From the NCBI GenBank assembly GCA_021029095.1, contig JAJOHG010000118.1:22057-86056 (forward strand): a stretch of DNA of 64,000 nucleotides, read 5' to 3'. This document shows, piece after piece, positions 23,177 through 36,600 of the stretch (position 1 is the first letter of the stretch; each line of letters starts with the position of its first letter). Origin of the DNA: Phellopilus nigrolimitatus. Lineage: Eukaryota > Basidiomycota > Agaricomycetes > Hymenochaetales > Hymenochaetaceae. The notes beneath the pieces were generated by a model. That model had not been told where the DNA came from. It was given only the letters and a program-made list of their open reading frames with translations, and searched no databases. The translations under genes were made by a program, and so were the position numbers.

Positions 23177-24814
23177 TCAAAGCCGACTCCAGTGCTCCCC
23201 GAGGAGTTCTTGCAAGTCTTCGACGTACTCCTTCGGGCAGTCCAGTGCAGGAAAGTGACCGCCTTTCGAATGCTCTGAAAATACCAATATTATGGCACAG
23301 ACATTTGATTAGTAATGTCCTGGACAATTAGGAACATCACTCCGACCTTTGTAATATACCAATGGGCCTACGGCCGCGATATCGACTTTAGGCGAACCAC
23401 CGAGCTCGAATGGCTATAGAGGCCGTAGCAGGATCGTACGCCAATTAGACAAGAGAAAGAAAGCCTCAAGGAAGAAAAGGCCACTGACGAAAGAAGAGAA
23501 TCCGAATTTGTTTTTCAGAAGCCATTTCCCGGAGATACCAAGATCAGGGCGTTCCTTATCACTCTGCATAAAATTTCAATTATCAAAGTGCACCAAGTGT
23601 CAGCTGAGGGAGAGATTTGAAATAGAGAGCTAGGAACGGGCCTGGTTATAAATGACCACCGAAGTCGCGAAGGAGCCACTCAGGAAGTACAGTGCGACAG
23701 TGTCAAGTATGTCTTGCTGATCAACGAGGCTTGGATCCGACCACGAGTAGATCTTCTCGCCGATGTACGCCAAGATGGCGAGCGGCGAAGACGCAATCGC
23801 CAATCCAATCGTGAATGGCTACAAATCCTCAAGTTTTCAACGAATGAAAACCGATGACAAACAGATTCATAGAGCTCACCTTGGTGTTTTGGATTGCGAA
23901 ATAACCCATCCCACCTTTACGGAATTCATTTCTCCGAGCCAGGGCGCGTTTCTCTGCTGCTGAGTAGCTCGAGGGGTCGACTCCGGGCACGGAAGGCGCA
24001 ATAAACATGTTGAAGTGCATCGCCGTAAGTGACTCCGGAAAGAGGCTCCCCATTACGCGAAGAATCATTGATCCCTATCCACATTGTAGAGGAGGGTGAT
24101 CAGACAACAGCTATAGTTTACAAACTATAACAATTTACCCAATCGCCTCCCTGGCCTGAGTATGTCGCGTAACCGAGGACAGAGGTCATGAGACCATTGA
24201 AAACCCCGGCGGTGTCCGCGATGCTCCAACCATCGCGCCGCGGAAGAGTTGAGAGGAAATACCCTGGTAGAGAGGGTATAACCACGTGGAACCTAGAAAA
24301 TAAAATATGAGAACATAAATGCTCACATCCATCTAGAGACTTACGCCGGCAGATTGTTATTCGGCGGGTTTACCAGCGGCTCGACAACCTTATGGAAGTC
24401 AAAGAAGGTTCCTTTATTTTATGTTTCTTGATCAGCTCTACCATTTCTGAATGTTGAACGTCACCCAGAATACGCACCTGGCCAGCCGTGTAGAAGAATG
24501 ATCGGGATTGCATCGCTCCGAGGGCTTTTCACATGCACGTAATGCAAGTCCAGCGAGTCCCCTTCATGCTCATAGTGAACCAGGTAATTGTCAAATCGCC
24601 CGATTTTCTTCTCCAGCGCACTGTAGTCCCACTCGGTCTCGAAGCGCGTCTTCAGGCTCTTCAGGTATGCGTAGTCAATGCCCAATTCCCATGGAGTCGC
24701 CGAGTCAATTGGTGCTCGGTCGGGGAACGGCGCAGCCTTAAGCAGGGTCAGCATATTCTGCACAACTGCGAGGTCATATTTGACCTCTACGCTCTTTGGG
24801 GTGCCAAATGTCAT
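23177..24814 (-). CDS. Epoxide hydrolase, EHN plus alpha/beta-hydrolase type
   Basis: Microsomal-type epoxide hydrolases open epoxides to diols through an ester intermediate and serve in detoxification or lipid metabolism. The first exon (24814 downward) holds the EHN domain (SATPWELGIDYAYLKSLKTR) and the oxyanion HGWPG. Later exons give FHVVIPSLPGYFLSTLPRRD and a nucleophile elbow GGDWGS whose Asp is the nucleophile. They continue through a cap region with FRKGGMGYFAIQNTK. The last exon has EHSKGGHFPALDCPKEYVED with the catalytic His, stopping at 23177-23179. The gene has many short introns and the exact cap exons were not all resolved. The start is the first ATG of the EHN exon. There is no clear membrane anchor. 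Confidence 0.88.
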
Positions 24815-26974
24815 AGTTCAAATGTCAAAATTCCTTGCTTTGATAGGTAATAGGTAGAGAGCGATTTTCCAACGACGCGGAACGTAGTGGTACAGTGGAA
24901 ACCACTTATCTGCCCGGATCCCTTCTACTGATCTTTACCATTAAATCAGCGAATACATTCCATGCCTAAACAAGCAGCGTTGTAGTCATGCGGTGAGTTC
25001 CGATTTCGCAAAGCTTAGTAATCGGCTTTGACTCACGAGGCTAATTCCCATTTTTGGACGGATGATTTGTCGCCTGTTCGAACTCGCGACGCTACAATTT
25101 TGTTCTCATTTGTTCCTGTTTATCTTACGATCGGCGGACGGTCTCCGTGTCATTATTATTTGAAAAGGACAAGAAAGAAAATTCAAATCGGGCGTGCCTC
25201 GCGCAGCGACGGTCTACTCCCAGCTGGTAAGCATCCAGTTAAAGGATAGCTTCCAATCGGGAAGTCTGCTCAGCTGCTCACATGACGCTTGTCTGACTAA
25301 GTCGCCAAGATTCACACAAGATTTGAGGTGTAGATCTGCAAGCAAAGGGAAAGCGAAATGATGGATACTGGCGCGATATTGGTGTCGCATACCTAGCAGT
25401 CGCCTTCTCGTTCCACTGGGTTCAGCCGTCGTGCTGCGGAAAGGTCAAGAAAACGTATCTCAATTCTCAAGACGATGGGACAGCGACTCAAGATCAATCG
25501 AAGGAGTCAAACTAGATTATTGTACAGTCAAGAATGCTAGAGATGTTCCCGCTTGATAGATCTGCAAGTAAAGACATAAAAATCCTTGAGCGGTCCTAGA
25601 CAACTTGAGTAAGGCAAACGTGACCAGCAACAGAGGATAGGCGGTTCCAAGAGCTCTTCAAGTAGTCCAGTACGTCAACTTCATGTTCGGTGTGTTAATG
25701 TGTTGTCGAGCAGGTCTCTTCTGAGCTCCCCCCCCCAGAGGGCGCAGCGTCAGGTTCTTTGAAAGTGTGATTGACATCAAGCTCCTGCAATCCGTCGCAT
25801 CTGTCGCTACTTATCTATGGGCGGCGAGGCGATGACGAGTACGAGCATGGCTAAGGCGTCGTGCTAAGTATTAGTTTGGGGCCCCAGGTGTCGACGCTTT
25901 ACTGGTTAACCGATATTTTCTTGCGACGAAATCGAAATGATATACAAGAAAATCCGTGCAATTCAGGTGCTAGATGCCGGAAGGGACAAGGGTCGAATGA
26001 ATGAGGACACGCGCTTGAAGTACCTGGAGGGTGCATGATCTGCTATTCTTCAGTCCCTCGAGTTCTTGTGTCAGTTGTCCTGACGGCCCTGACGACCATT
26101 TGAGACAACAGCCACAGATCCCCCCCTCGATTTGAAGAATAATCGGGCGGCGATACAGACACTTTAAACAGGAGCGTAACGGCAGCACTTACGCGCGAAT
26201 CGTGTAGCCCACCACTGGAGTTCGGATTGAGATTATTCAGAAACCGAAAGCAGGATACTGAGTTCTTCCTCAAAGTGTAAAGTCGTTTCCCTTTCCTAAA
26301 AGCGCAAGTCCTCAACGTTCTGGGATGACGTAGAAATAAATATTTCCACCGGAGTCATACGGACATTAGTCCTTTCGGCGCTTGGCAAATAACAGAATCA
26401 AAGCGACGCGCAACCTTAGGCCAAGCATAAGACGAACGAGTCACCCGTGCCACATACCGGAAAATTACGTCTGAGCCGGAGAGGATTGGAAGGAACACAG
26501 ACGAGCTAGAAGGACGGAGTAAAATGGCGACTTCGAGCAAACAAAATAAGTCGATACAAAGATCATCGTACACACCCTCGCTAACTAACAGCATAGCCTA
26601 GGTTTGGAGTCAAAGTAGCCCCTCTGCGTGGAAAGATGGAGACTGGAAGTTGGAGGCAACCACAAGGCAAAAATGCGCGGCGATCCACGGCGATATCAAT
26701 CTGAGAACGGCGGCCATCTGCAAAGCCCCTTCGCGTCTTGATCTAATCTTAATTCCGTCTAGAAGGGAAGAAATGAGGGTGAATCAGGAATGGTTGTAAA
26801 GAGTAAAAGATAGGGCGAGATTAGGAATGGACGAAGAGATTAAGCAGGGTCGTGCTTGTACGCACATGTTTAGTACCAGTCGCCTCTCACGGACCTCAGT
26901 CGTCTTTTCATTAGCGGAAGTAAGAGCGAAGGGAAGGGAGTAATGCAGGGAAGACAATAAGCGAGGAACTAAGT
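24815..26974. other. 2.2-kb region without a supported gene
   Basis: Stops are frequent in all frames and open stretches are under 90 codons. A C-tract occurs near 25729. A GTTCGAACTCGCGAC-like string near 25076 resembles a tRNA B box but no cloverleaf forms. Nothing else was recognised. Confidence 0.5.
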
Positions 26975-28653
26975 TCACTCTCTGCTCGCGCGCAGAGCCT
27001 CTTGCTTCTCCTCAAAAAATCGGCGGACGTCGGCCTCGTTCACAGTCTTGCCTTCCTGTGCGAACGGCCGGAGGTACGAGAAAAGATCGTCTCTGAAAAA
27101 TAAACGCGGATGAAATGTAGAACAAAAATCCAAATCAAGTTACAAAAGGCATTCGTCGCAAGGAAGTATAACGACTAACCGCATCTCGTTAAACGCGCGG
27201 ATCCCATCGATGGCGCGATCCCGGGGAAGCGCTTGCAAGGCTCGCATACCCAGGTCTTCAAGCGAGAACGCTGAAAGCATAGAAGAAAAGAGTTTCACTT
27301 AGTTAGCGCGTTCATATACGGTAGCAGACGGCACATACCAGAGTCTGGATCTTCAGGAGGTTCATATGTCTCCTCTTCCTCTAGGAGATACGGTTGTGTT
27401 TTCAGCGGGGGAAGACACTGCGGAAAAAAATGAAATGAGATAATTAACGCTCGATTTGAATATGCAAATGCAAAGGGAAATGAACAAGACAAAAAAGGGA
27501 GGCAGCGTGGGAAGCAAGACGATTGGCTCACCCCGTCGCAGTGACACCAACGTGTCCGGAAACCATCGGAAAAGAAGACATCGCCTGTTCCGGCGTTAAA
27601 GTTCGGCGGCACGGAAGACGCCGACTCGAGCACTGTCCGAGCTTTCGTGGGTTGTCGTGGAGCAAAGCAGACGGGCTTCGCTGTTGCAGCAGATCCTTCC
27701 ATAATCTCTGCATTCGTGACGGTGCTCGTTTCAACGTCAGTCCGCGGCCTCTTCGCGCGAGACTCCTCGGACTCTTTTTCAGAAGATACGACTTCGAGCG
27801 TCCTTTTGTTCACTGTGGTGCTAATAGCCTCAGATTTAGCGAACCTAGTCTCGAGACTTCGCTCGTTATCCTCAACTTCATCCTCCTCGGAGACGCCGTC
27901 GAGAATTTCCCATGGTTCGCCCCTGGCTCCGCGCGTTACCATCTTTGCGCCCTTTGTGCCAGCCCACCGCCTGATAGTCGGATTTGCGAGGACGCAGGAG
28001 TAGCAGACAAATGCCTCGTACTCGGAGTCTGTAATAAGCGGAGGAGGAAGGCCCGAAGACGAGGTCTCGGATGCGGCATCGGCATCGTCCCCGGCAGAAA
28101 GCTCGAGGTCGTGGGTATCGAATGCAGGCCCAGGTGTAGGTTCACGTGAGGGTGGGCGTTCGCGCAAATTTAAACAGGATTCGTGGAACCAGTCCTGTAA
28201 TGAAATGAATAATGAATTCGAGAGAAGAAAAGAGTACAAGGGACGTACCTCACATGCCAAACATTGTATCATCGTCTCTCGCTCCTTGTTCGCGTCGTAT
28301 GGTCTTCCGCAACGGCAGAAGACACCTGTGAAGTTCTGTCCGTACGCGTTTTCCCTGTTGTCTTCTTCGGACGTATTATGCAGAGTGCACGGGTGCGCAA
28401 GTGTGCTTGTCGGACAGTCGCATCGAAAATGGCGCTTCGGAAAGAGCTCAATCTGCTCATGGTCCGTATGACATGCAACGGAGCATGAGGCACATATTCC
28501 CCGAGGAAGAGCACAAGACAGACATAGATAAACGGCTTGGCGGATGTGGCCTAAGGAGTACGTGCAGCTGTTGAACTGGTGTGGGAGTGCCTCGGCGGCT
28601 TCGTTGACAAGGCGTGCCTCAGAGGCAAGGATGCTCGACAAGGACTCAGCCAT
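26975..28653 (-). CDS. UBR7: UBR7-like protein with UBR box and PHD finger
   Basis: A putative E3 ubiquitin ligase or chromatin reader, related to human UBR7 and fission yeast Mlo2. Exons from the start are 28653-28249, 28194-27532, 27417-27339, 27270-27180 and 27092-26975, summing to 1356 nt, or 451 residues. The UBR box spans roughly residues 28-95 with Cys/His-rich spacing (CTYSLGHIRQAVYLCLSC, CASCSVACHTDHE and HFRCDCP). The PHD begins at FCRCGRPYDANKERETMIQC and runs across the first intron into DWFHESCL. An acidic, Lys-rich linker contains a likely nuclear signal (RAKRPR). The C-terminal helix (DDLFSYLRPFAQEGKTVNEA) matches the family end. Open frame continues upstream to 28884 but the family start favours 28653. 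Confidence 0.93.
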
Positions 28654-29512
28654 ACGGATATTGCAATCGGCCGACGACGCCACAATGCGAGGCAGAGCGA
28701 GAGTCAGATTGCGGAATTGGGTCACGCTAGCAGGTAGATCTCCCGTCCGCGTGTCTTCGAATGACTGTCCTTGCCGCCTTTTTTCAAATAAACAGACAAT
28801 GAGAAGCAAGGGAATGGGAGATGCAGGACGGAGCTGCTGACAGTTGAAACTTGAAAGTGGGAGGGTGTCGATGTTCGACGTCAAGTACGCGTGCGTTGCC
28901 AGTACATGTACTTGCGATCCGCATCGTTGCGCGTCGCGTCACACCCTCATTTGTTCGACTCACCGACATCAATAATCCAAATCTATGCCATGTCCAATTC
29001 CCCCATTTTTATAGATCGTCTTACTTCAATTCCGTGACCAGGTTTTTGACGCGGTTATCTTCAAAAATCTATGCGATTAAACTTTGAAATATCGGTAAGG
29101 AGCGGGTGTTGCCAAGTTTTATTCAAGCCGAGTTGCCGCATAGAGTAAGCAAACCCATTTGACCAGGCTATTCCTACCGCATTTGAAACTTGATTTTCTC
29201 ACGATGTTTCTCACGGAGCAGTTGACAAGCTGATTATTTCTAAGTCGACGTAAAAACAATCGTGATTCGAAAATACAAGCAGTAATTCATAGGGCAGGTT
29301 TTGATACATGCAGGTGTTAGAAACATTTGTAAGCGAAAAAGGGGGGAAAAGGATTAGCCACAACTCGACGAGGCATCAACTAAAATACAGGCGTATGATC
29401 TGACTCGGGCCCCAAACGTTTGACATAAATGCGCCATGAATCATCAGTAACATCTCATTAGTACAATGTTAAATTGCGGTCGGATCCCGAATTTGCTCGG
29501 ACGCAATCGAAG
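28654..29512. other. Spacer between UBR7 and P450 genes
   Basis: 859 bp. The part next to UBR7 should hold its promoter. No repeat or RNA gene was recognised. Confidence 0.5.
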
Positions 29513-31986
29513 TCAGATCCTCGAGACCCTGAGCGGCATATGAGGTGTTTTTGTTTCTGCACCTACGATCGACGGCGTCTGGATCCCGCCGAGGTTCCAG
29601 ACGATAGTCTTGCCTGCAGGGAGCTCGAATCGGAATGACTGGACGAGTACGGCGAGAATAAGTTCTATGAATCATTTTTTAGCCGCGTAGATAGAATTTA
29701 TGAACAAGAAAGGATGACAAAACTCACTCATCTCTAGCTCGGCATATTTGAATCCGCTAAAGGGATTATATTAAAACTTTATCATGCATAGCTACGTAAT
29801 CGGTTTTCACTCACATGCAAGATCGGGGCCCTGCGCTGAACGTCATTCTATCCATGATTGATTAGTCTACCCAATCATCACGAAGAAACGTCCAGCAAAA
29901 AAAGCTCACAACGAAGAGTAGACGCTGGAGATGTGTGCGTCGGATACGGACTGGGGAAGCGGCTTCAGCCAGCGCTCCGGCTTCCATTCATACGCGTCCT
30001 CGCCCCAAACCGCTTTCAACCTGTTGGTGGACCCGAAAGCGACGATAAGATTTTGACCCTTGCGGATGCACAAGTGATCAATGTCGGAGAGACCGTCTGT
30101 GGACTTGCAGGGCATGCCGAGTGGGAGGATGACATCCTTGCAAGCACTAATCATAAGTATGAGATTTGTATGTCTAGCATGAAGGAAAGAGAAATAGTAG
30201 CGTACGTGCGAGCCATGAAATTAATAGGAGGATGTCTGATTTCGGTCAAACATTTGCGAGTAAGAATTGATGCGCTTTCTGCAAAAAAGGAACGCCCGCA
30301 CTCACACTCGCAAAGTCTCACGACAGACGGCATCCAGGTATGGAAGGGCCATAAGGTCGTCATACACAACTGCGTCACCTCCTATGAGACCTGATGACAC
30401 AATCTCGCGGCGCAGTTTCTCTTGCTCCTCCTGATGCAGCGCGAGGCGATATAAGATTTGCGAGAGGGCACTTGAGGTCGTATCGTGTCCGGCAAACATA
30501 AATGTGCTTTGCAAACGAAAATAAGTCAGATAAGATAAACAACGAAGCGTTTGGGGAGTACCTCATCTGCGCAATGAGCTCATTCTCCGGGAGACGGTCA
30601 TCGATGGAGGCCAATGTATTCGCTTTCACTAGTAAAATGAACAAAGAGATAAGTTAGAGCGAGTTTCATCAGACTGGTACGACTTAGCGACGCACATAGG
30701 ATACTCATGACATCTCTCCCCTCCCCTACCTGGCGCATAACTGCTTCGTCGCCTTCCGCAAGGGCAGATAGTTTCTGACGGAATATATCATTTGACGTCG
30801 AAGCCATTACGTCGACGATGTTCTTGACATTATGCAGGTCCGGCGACGGCGCCACATCGAGCAGGAAGCGACGGAAGCCCGGAGGACCAAGTTTCACCAG
30901 GAGTGGAATGAACATTCGAAACATGCTCAATCGGAACGCGCACGGTCTGAAATAAAACATCGGGTTCAGTATAAAAATTAAAAATAGACTCCTGCTGTGG
31001 TTCGAAAGAAGGCTCGGGTCAGCGAAGGGGGACGGTGGGAGCTCACATGAGGTTCTTGATTGACTTCCCGTAGGCCGTAATGGCGTTAGGGTCCGGATTG
31101 AGTGGGTCGATGGAGGTGCCCAGGCCTCCCGTACCGACGATCTCGAGTGCCGCACGCGACATCCACATTAGCATGTCAAGCTCGCACACGCCTTCCTTTG
31201 TTTGGTACGTTATCGCATCCCGCAGCTGAAATTTGTAAATGAAGTGAGCTTCTACCCTTCTGAAGCTGAAATAGCCAGGGCACTCGCCTTTCGCACGACA
31301 GAGTAAAACACCGGTGTGAGGTTGCGAATATTCTTGATAGAGAAAACCGGGTTGAGCATTTTGCGCTGCTTGCGATGGTGGCTGCCTTTGGAGGACGCAA
31401 AAGAATAGTGATTATTTTCCCTAGTCTATGTCAGAGATGAGATGAGACTTGCCTGTGGTGGACAGCAACCCTGAGCCGAAGACGAGCATGTTTCCTCTGT
31501 AAAACGATACGCTGTCAGACTTCGTCATACGATGGCTTTGTACGGATTACGCACTCTGTATACCACGTCGTTTCTTCGTAAGCGGACGCGTCCTTGACGA
31601 GCATGTGGTACAACGCCTTCGGGTCAGAAACGTATACTTGGTGGCACTACGAAAACTCGTCAGCGGATGCGAAACGTGTCAACCATTCTGCCACCTTGAA
31701 AGCAAAAACTTACTCCGAGAAGGCCATGGACTTTAACAGCCCCGCCATACTTCTCCACGATTTCGCGGTGGAACCGCCAACCGTCCCTTGCATAGATTTG
31801 ACCGAGGTTGCCTGCGAAAGGGTGAGCAAATATCTTACATTGAGACGCAAGACATTGACCTCGCCAAACAGAGATGCTGGCAGGGCCGCTTAGATGGCGA
31901 ACACTCGAGGTGAGCCGCCTCCATAGATATACGGCGGGTACAAGCAAAGCGCAGAGTATAGCAGATTGCAGGGCAAGTACAAACAT
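29513..31986 (-). CDS. Cytochrome P450 (copy 1)
   Basis: A membrane-anchored heme monooxygenase, probably in the ER. The N-terminus (MFVLALQSAILCALLVPAVY) is a signal anchor. Later segments are GNLGQIYARDGWRFHREIVE, HHRKQRKMLNPVFS (C-helix) and LEIVGTGGLGTSID. The I-helix is FMFAGHDTTSSA. ExxR is in CRETLRV, and the PERW motif is in WKPERWLKPLP. The heme loop is FSAGPRSCIGFKYAELE, whose Cys is the iron ligand. The gene ends at the TGA at 29513-29515 after MPLRVSRI. It has more than ten short introns; the one after LLSTTG has a GC donor. It is a close paralogue of the gene at 59160-61600. No redox partner or cluster partner is adjacent, so the substrate is unknown. Confidence 0.95.
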
Positions 31987-32041
31987 GGCAAGGTAGACAG
32001 GAATCTGTTGGATAATGGCGCAGATCGGGTTGTCCCAGGCC

Positions 32042-32674
32042 CTATTTGTAGGATTCGCTGAACCTCTGACTGAGTAAGCGTTTATTAAAAAAGTGCCGTA
32101 ATTGCTCCCCCATAAATGCGCAGTTGGCATGCAACCAGTAGGATATCATATCTACAGATCCTAAGATCATCGAGAATCGTAGATTCGTGAAAGGGACGTG
32201 GCTCCTGTACCCTGTGGTTCGCGCAAGAAGATCGGAGCAGGAAAGTTCGGAGTAGAGAATCCCGCTCATATCCCTGGATCTCTGGAAGAACAGAACGGGC
32301 GGCAATCTCCCGAAAGTTGCACCAAGCAAGGATGCATTCCCAATGCCCGAGAAGACCAACGGGGACACGCTGAGAGATGCAGTGTCAATATATGGCACCG
32401 TTGCGTTTACTGTCCCCGAAAAGAGAAGGAGAAGGCACCAGTCATAGATAGCCTTCTTCGTGTCGATGAATTTCAAGCTGTATTCTTTGGAGGCTTGTGG
32501 GCAAACCTTCCAAAGTGACATCCCGCGGAATGCCAAAAATAGAATATGCACCTTTCTTCCATAAGACAGCAATGATGAAATGAACCTTTGGATCAGCGGT
32601 GGAGAGAACGGCTTGGTAGGAGTTGCGGTGTTTTCGAGAACCAAGCCGTCATTAGTCACGGGTCGACATGACAT
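32042..32674 (-). CDS. Single-exon open frame of 210 codons, doubtful
   Basis: Begins with ATG at 32674 and ends 55 bp before the P450 start on the same strand. Composition is mixed, with no domain, repeat or signal peptide that I recognise. It may be a real lineage-specific gene, part of the P450 5' region, or chance. Another 106-codon frame overlaps on the opposite strand. Confidence 0.2.
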   Translation of the reverse strand: MSCRPVTNDGLVLENTATPTKPFSPPLIQRFISSLLSYGRKVHILFLAFRGMSLWKVCPQASKEYSLKFIDTKKAIYDWCLLLLFSGTVNATVPYIDTASLSVSPLVFSGIGNASLLGATFGRLPPVLFFQRSRDMSGILYSELSCSDLLARTTGYRSHVPFTNLRFSMILGSVDMISYWLHANCAFMGEQLRHFFNKRLLSQRFSESYK

Positions 32675-33685
32675 TGAATTAAAGACGATTTTAAGATAGC
32701 ATGCGCGCCGCGCATCCGTAAGCGAAACTGTACATGTTCAGCATGATGAAGTCAGTTCTCGAACAGAATTTGCGTTAAAGAAGGCGGATTATCCAAGTCG
32801 GCGTAGTCTTCTTTCCTTTAAGCGCCAGGCCCGAGACCCACGGCAAGAGTTCAAATACATGTAGCGTGAACTCCTGTGACGCGTGACGGTAGGACAATAC
32901 AGTAGCGACGAGAACCTTCCAAATGCATTGAAAGCGAAACAGCGTTAGACGCGGGATAAATATCTGTCCTTCATGAGTCCATAGAAGCACGCATGAAGTG
33001 CCTCGAGTCTAGTCTATCGCAAATTTGCGGACTTGCCGCAGGAAAGTAAGCAAAACTTTAGATCAATTCGTCCAAGCGCAATCTAGAGTTCCTGAAGACG
33101 AGGTGGCGAAAGCAAAGTTGCGATCTGACGGGCAGCTACGGAGTTGGAAAATGCTGCCTTTTTAGACGCATCATTGATGCGCGCTCTCGCCGACCGAGCA
33201 CACTGCTGAAAACCGTATTTTGTTGTATACGCCAGGATTGTAAGTCAGAGCACATACAAGCATCCATTCTCTATCTATATCCAGAACTCCGGTTCTCCGT
33301 CAATACCTCATCCTATCTTTCCATCTCCCGTAGTTGTACATGAACATAAATCATCCGTGTCATGAAAGACACCCGCACCGTTTTTGGTGTGGCTATCATA
33401 CCCGAGGTGATCTCGGACTTCTACGCCGGAAAGCTTCGCTGGTCAACATCCACGGAAGGAGCCGCGTAGCGCCCTGATCCTCCATTGAAAAGGTCCTATT
33501 GGTACCAAAGGCAGGAAATAAAAAACACGCGCAGGCACCGGACAAAGTACAGGCCGTGCGATATGAAAGAGAGAAATGAGGCGGATCGAGGGGCAGTTAC
33601 AGGATCCGAGACCATAAAGAATGGGGAGAAAGTTGAAATCGTTCGATAAACAAAGCTAGCGTCAGCGGATATCAAATCCCAGATT
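32675..33685. other. Spacer upstream of the P450 and downstream of DUR3
   Basis: No gene supported; open stretches are short on both strands. Confidence 0.5.
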
Positions 33686-36600
33686 TCATGAAACACCGAC
33701 CTTGACCATTCCTTTGGTCACCATGAGAAGCGTCTCGCGGCTCTCGTACAATGGGTAAAGTACGACCGCTAATGCGGAGCAGAATGTCCAGATGATGCCG
33801 ATGATAACCCACGCCTCCAACCCTCGCACGCCAAAAATGGTCTGCGCGAAGAAAAGAGGCAGTGGAATGATAATGATCATCACCAAAAGCTACAAGTCAT
33901 ATTTGATATGCATCGGGAGATTGCCCGCGGGAATGAGAAGTCCGAAGTTGGCAGTTAGCGAGGGCAGGCAAATACAAAAGACGGCGACGGGGAGTCTGTC
34001 AGCGCATAATATAATAAGCGACGCTAAATCGTGTCTTTACCAGAATTATTGACGACCACGCTGCGAATCGAAAGGCTACCTGAAGACCCTCAGGATCGAG
34101 TTCGCTGTCATCTGTGACGCCCGCAACAGTATCTCCCCCTGCCTGGCCGTCCGATACGCTCTGTAAGTCTATAGGCGATGCTGCGGGTGCCTTGTCGTCC
34201 ACGTATTCGCTTTTTTCGTTCGGCGCGTCATCGCTGCCTTCTTTCGCAGGCACACGCGATCGATGCGTCGGGGGAGCGTTGATCGCTCGGGTGATATCGA
34301 AGTCGAAGTTTTCCGGGTACTACCAAGGACAATAATAGAACCAAAGTTGGCGATGGTAAGTATGAGGTTGCATAAAGAAATGAGAGCCATACAATGAGCG
34401 ACCAAACGACTGATATGATGGCGCCGACGCCGATCGAAGCGAGGTTCCCCGCAAGCATCTCGTAATATCCGCCGCAGGTCTGTATCACACATATTATGTC
34501 GGTACAAGTATCATTTGCTGCAACTGGGATCCGGACAAGCCTACCGTAACGTTGATAAGTCCGTCATTCAGGCTGCTCGTGGTGACGAGCCATGCAATGA
34601 TACCAGCCCAGAAGCCCGAGATCGCGCCCGCGATAGAGCCCCACTTATTCGCCTTGCGCCAGGTGATACACATTGCGACGGGCACGACTGCTGAGCCAAG
34701 GATGACACCCATAAATGTCTGCGGTGATCAACGATTAATAAATTAGAGAGCCGTAGATAGTCGACATCATTCAGCTTATAGAACTAGAAGACATTGAAAG
34801 TCGTCGACGCACGTAAAGCCATCCCATCGAAACACCGATATAAAAGAAGATAAGGCCAGCGATGCCCATGACTAGGGCGTAGAACGCAACCTGAAAAGTC
34901 CCTTTTGAGCGACGACTATCCCGCTTAAGGTGATATTGAACACACCATCCAATGGGAAACCTGTGAAACCTGTGCCTCCGTTGCGTGCGGGTTGATATAT
35001 TTCTATTCATTCACGGAATATTTTACGAGCGATAACAACGTTACGCCATGGCAAAGATCCGGTCAGGAAAACGCTTACCGCAAGAGATGACTGAAACCTC
35101 TTCTCACCTTGTACACATCGTAAGTCAGGATACTCGAGACGGCGATGAGCTCGGCGGAGGTCGCGCTCGTGACAGCCAGGAAAAGGAGCACGAGCATTGC
35201 AGCTGCGCCTGACTTCCCGAGGAGAGCAGCCGCAGCAGCCGGTGCCGGAAGGCCCGCCGAGACATCTGATGCACTAAGGACGGGCATGTCGGGATCCCCC
35301 TGCAGAGCCACAGCGGCGAGACCAAGGGTCGTCGCAAACGTAAAGGGAATAGCGAACCTTCACAATCAAAATTCGTACATTAGCGCATTGTTTCCGTAGA
35401 AACAGGCGAAGCTCCAGTACGGCAGATTGGGGCGAAATTTGTTCAAAACTAGGGAAAATCATACCAGGCTAGACCACCGAGTAGGTAGGCCTTCACGCAA
35501 CTGGCGGGACGGCTAGCGATCGCACGTTGCCAATATGCTTGATCGTTGAACACTGTCGCGAAGTTGCCGATGACATTGATGACCCCGAAGATGAGGCCAT
35601 TCTTCGAGCGCATAGTGAGGTATGAACCGTTCGCATTACCAGAGACGGGCCTAGCCTCCGAGGCGGAAGCGAGGAGCTCATGCATCTTAGAAATGGAGCC
35701 AATCTTTGGCGACGTCGTATAGACAGTGAAGACGAATGTCAAGATAATGGCGAAGAGCACGGTCGTGTGCGTGCTTTAGGAAACGTGAAGGTGAAGACTT
35801 ATTAAAGCGAATCTTTCTATAGAAACGTTCAGACTTACTAGTCGCAAAGGAGAGTCGCACGCATGCCGCCTGCAACGACGTAGATTGCAACTCCCAATGG
35901 AATTAGGAAGCACGCCTATGAGACACGCAAGTCAGATTAATAGCAAATAATAGAACCAGACCTTCGTACCGCAATAGTATTCATGCCCGTCAAATCAGTC
36001 ACTGTGGCAGAGCCTCCAAGAATAAGCATGGAAGACACGATGATATTTGTTGCTAAACTATTCGCATAATTTAATCAATATTGGAAGTCAGTATAGACAT
36101 TTGCAGCATCGAACGCACCCGAAAAACAAGAACACCTTATGCGCGACGGTTCCCCACCGAGCTCCAATGATTTCGAGAAACGTATGAGCATTCGGGGCAT
36201 TTAGCTTCATTTTTGCTGCAAGCTGATTAGAGGAACAAAAAACGTCCATTCACTATGTAACAATTGAATTGATATTGAAAACAGATCCAACCTGAGCGAA
36301 AAGCAAGACTTGGACAGTTGCTCCCGCACCATACCACCACGGCCCGGAGATGCCGTATTCGTATGCAACTGCGCTTGATTGGAGCTGGAATGTAGTTTTG
36401 AGTCAGCGATTATGTTCTTTTGGAGACATTCGTCAATCTATCCACTCAAATCCAGACAGACGTACCAAGGTAGCAGCCCATGTCCACGCGGAAACGATGC
36501 CTGACGCGATAAGGCCCGGCTTGACGCTGCGCGATGCGCTACTGAACTCCTCGCTGTTTGATGGCCTGAAAGCTGTATAGCGCGTTTGGAGCGCTGTGAG

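Noticed and set aside
25020..25110. Possible tRNA on the minus strand, from a GTTCGAAC-type B-box string
   Set aside because: The stem around the string would leave a 12-nt loop rather than 7, and no acceptor, D or anticodon arms can be drawn.
28654..28884. N-terminal extension of the UBR7-like protein to 28884
   Set aside because: The frame is open but the extra residues have no family counterpart. The ATG at 28653 sits just before the UBR box, as usual.
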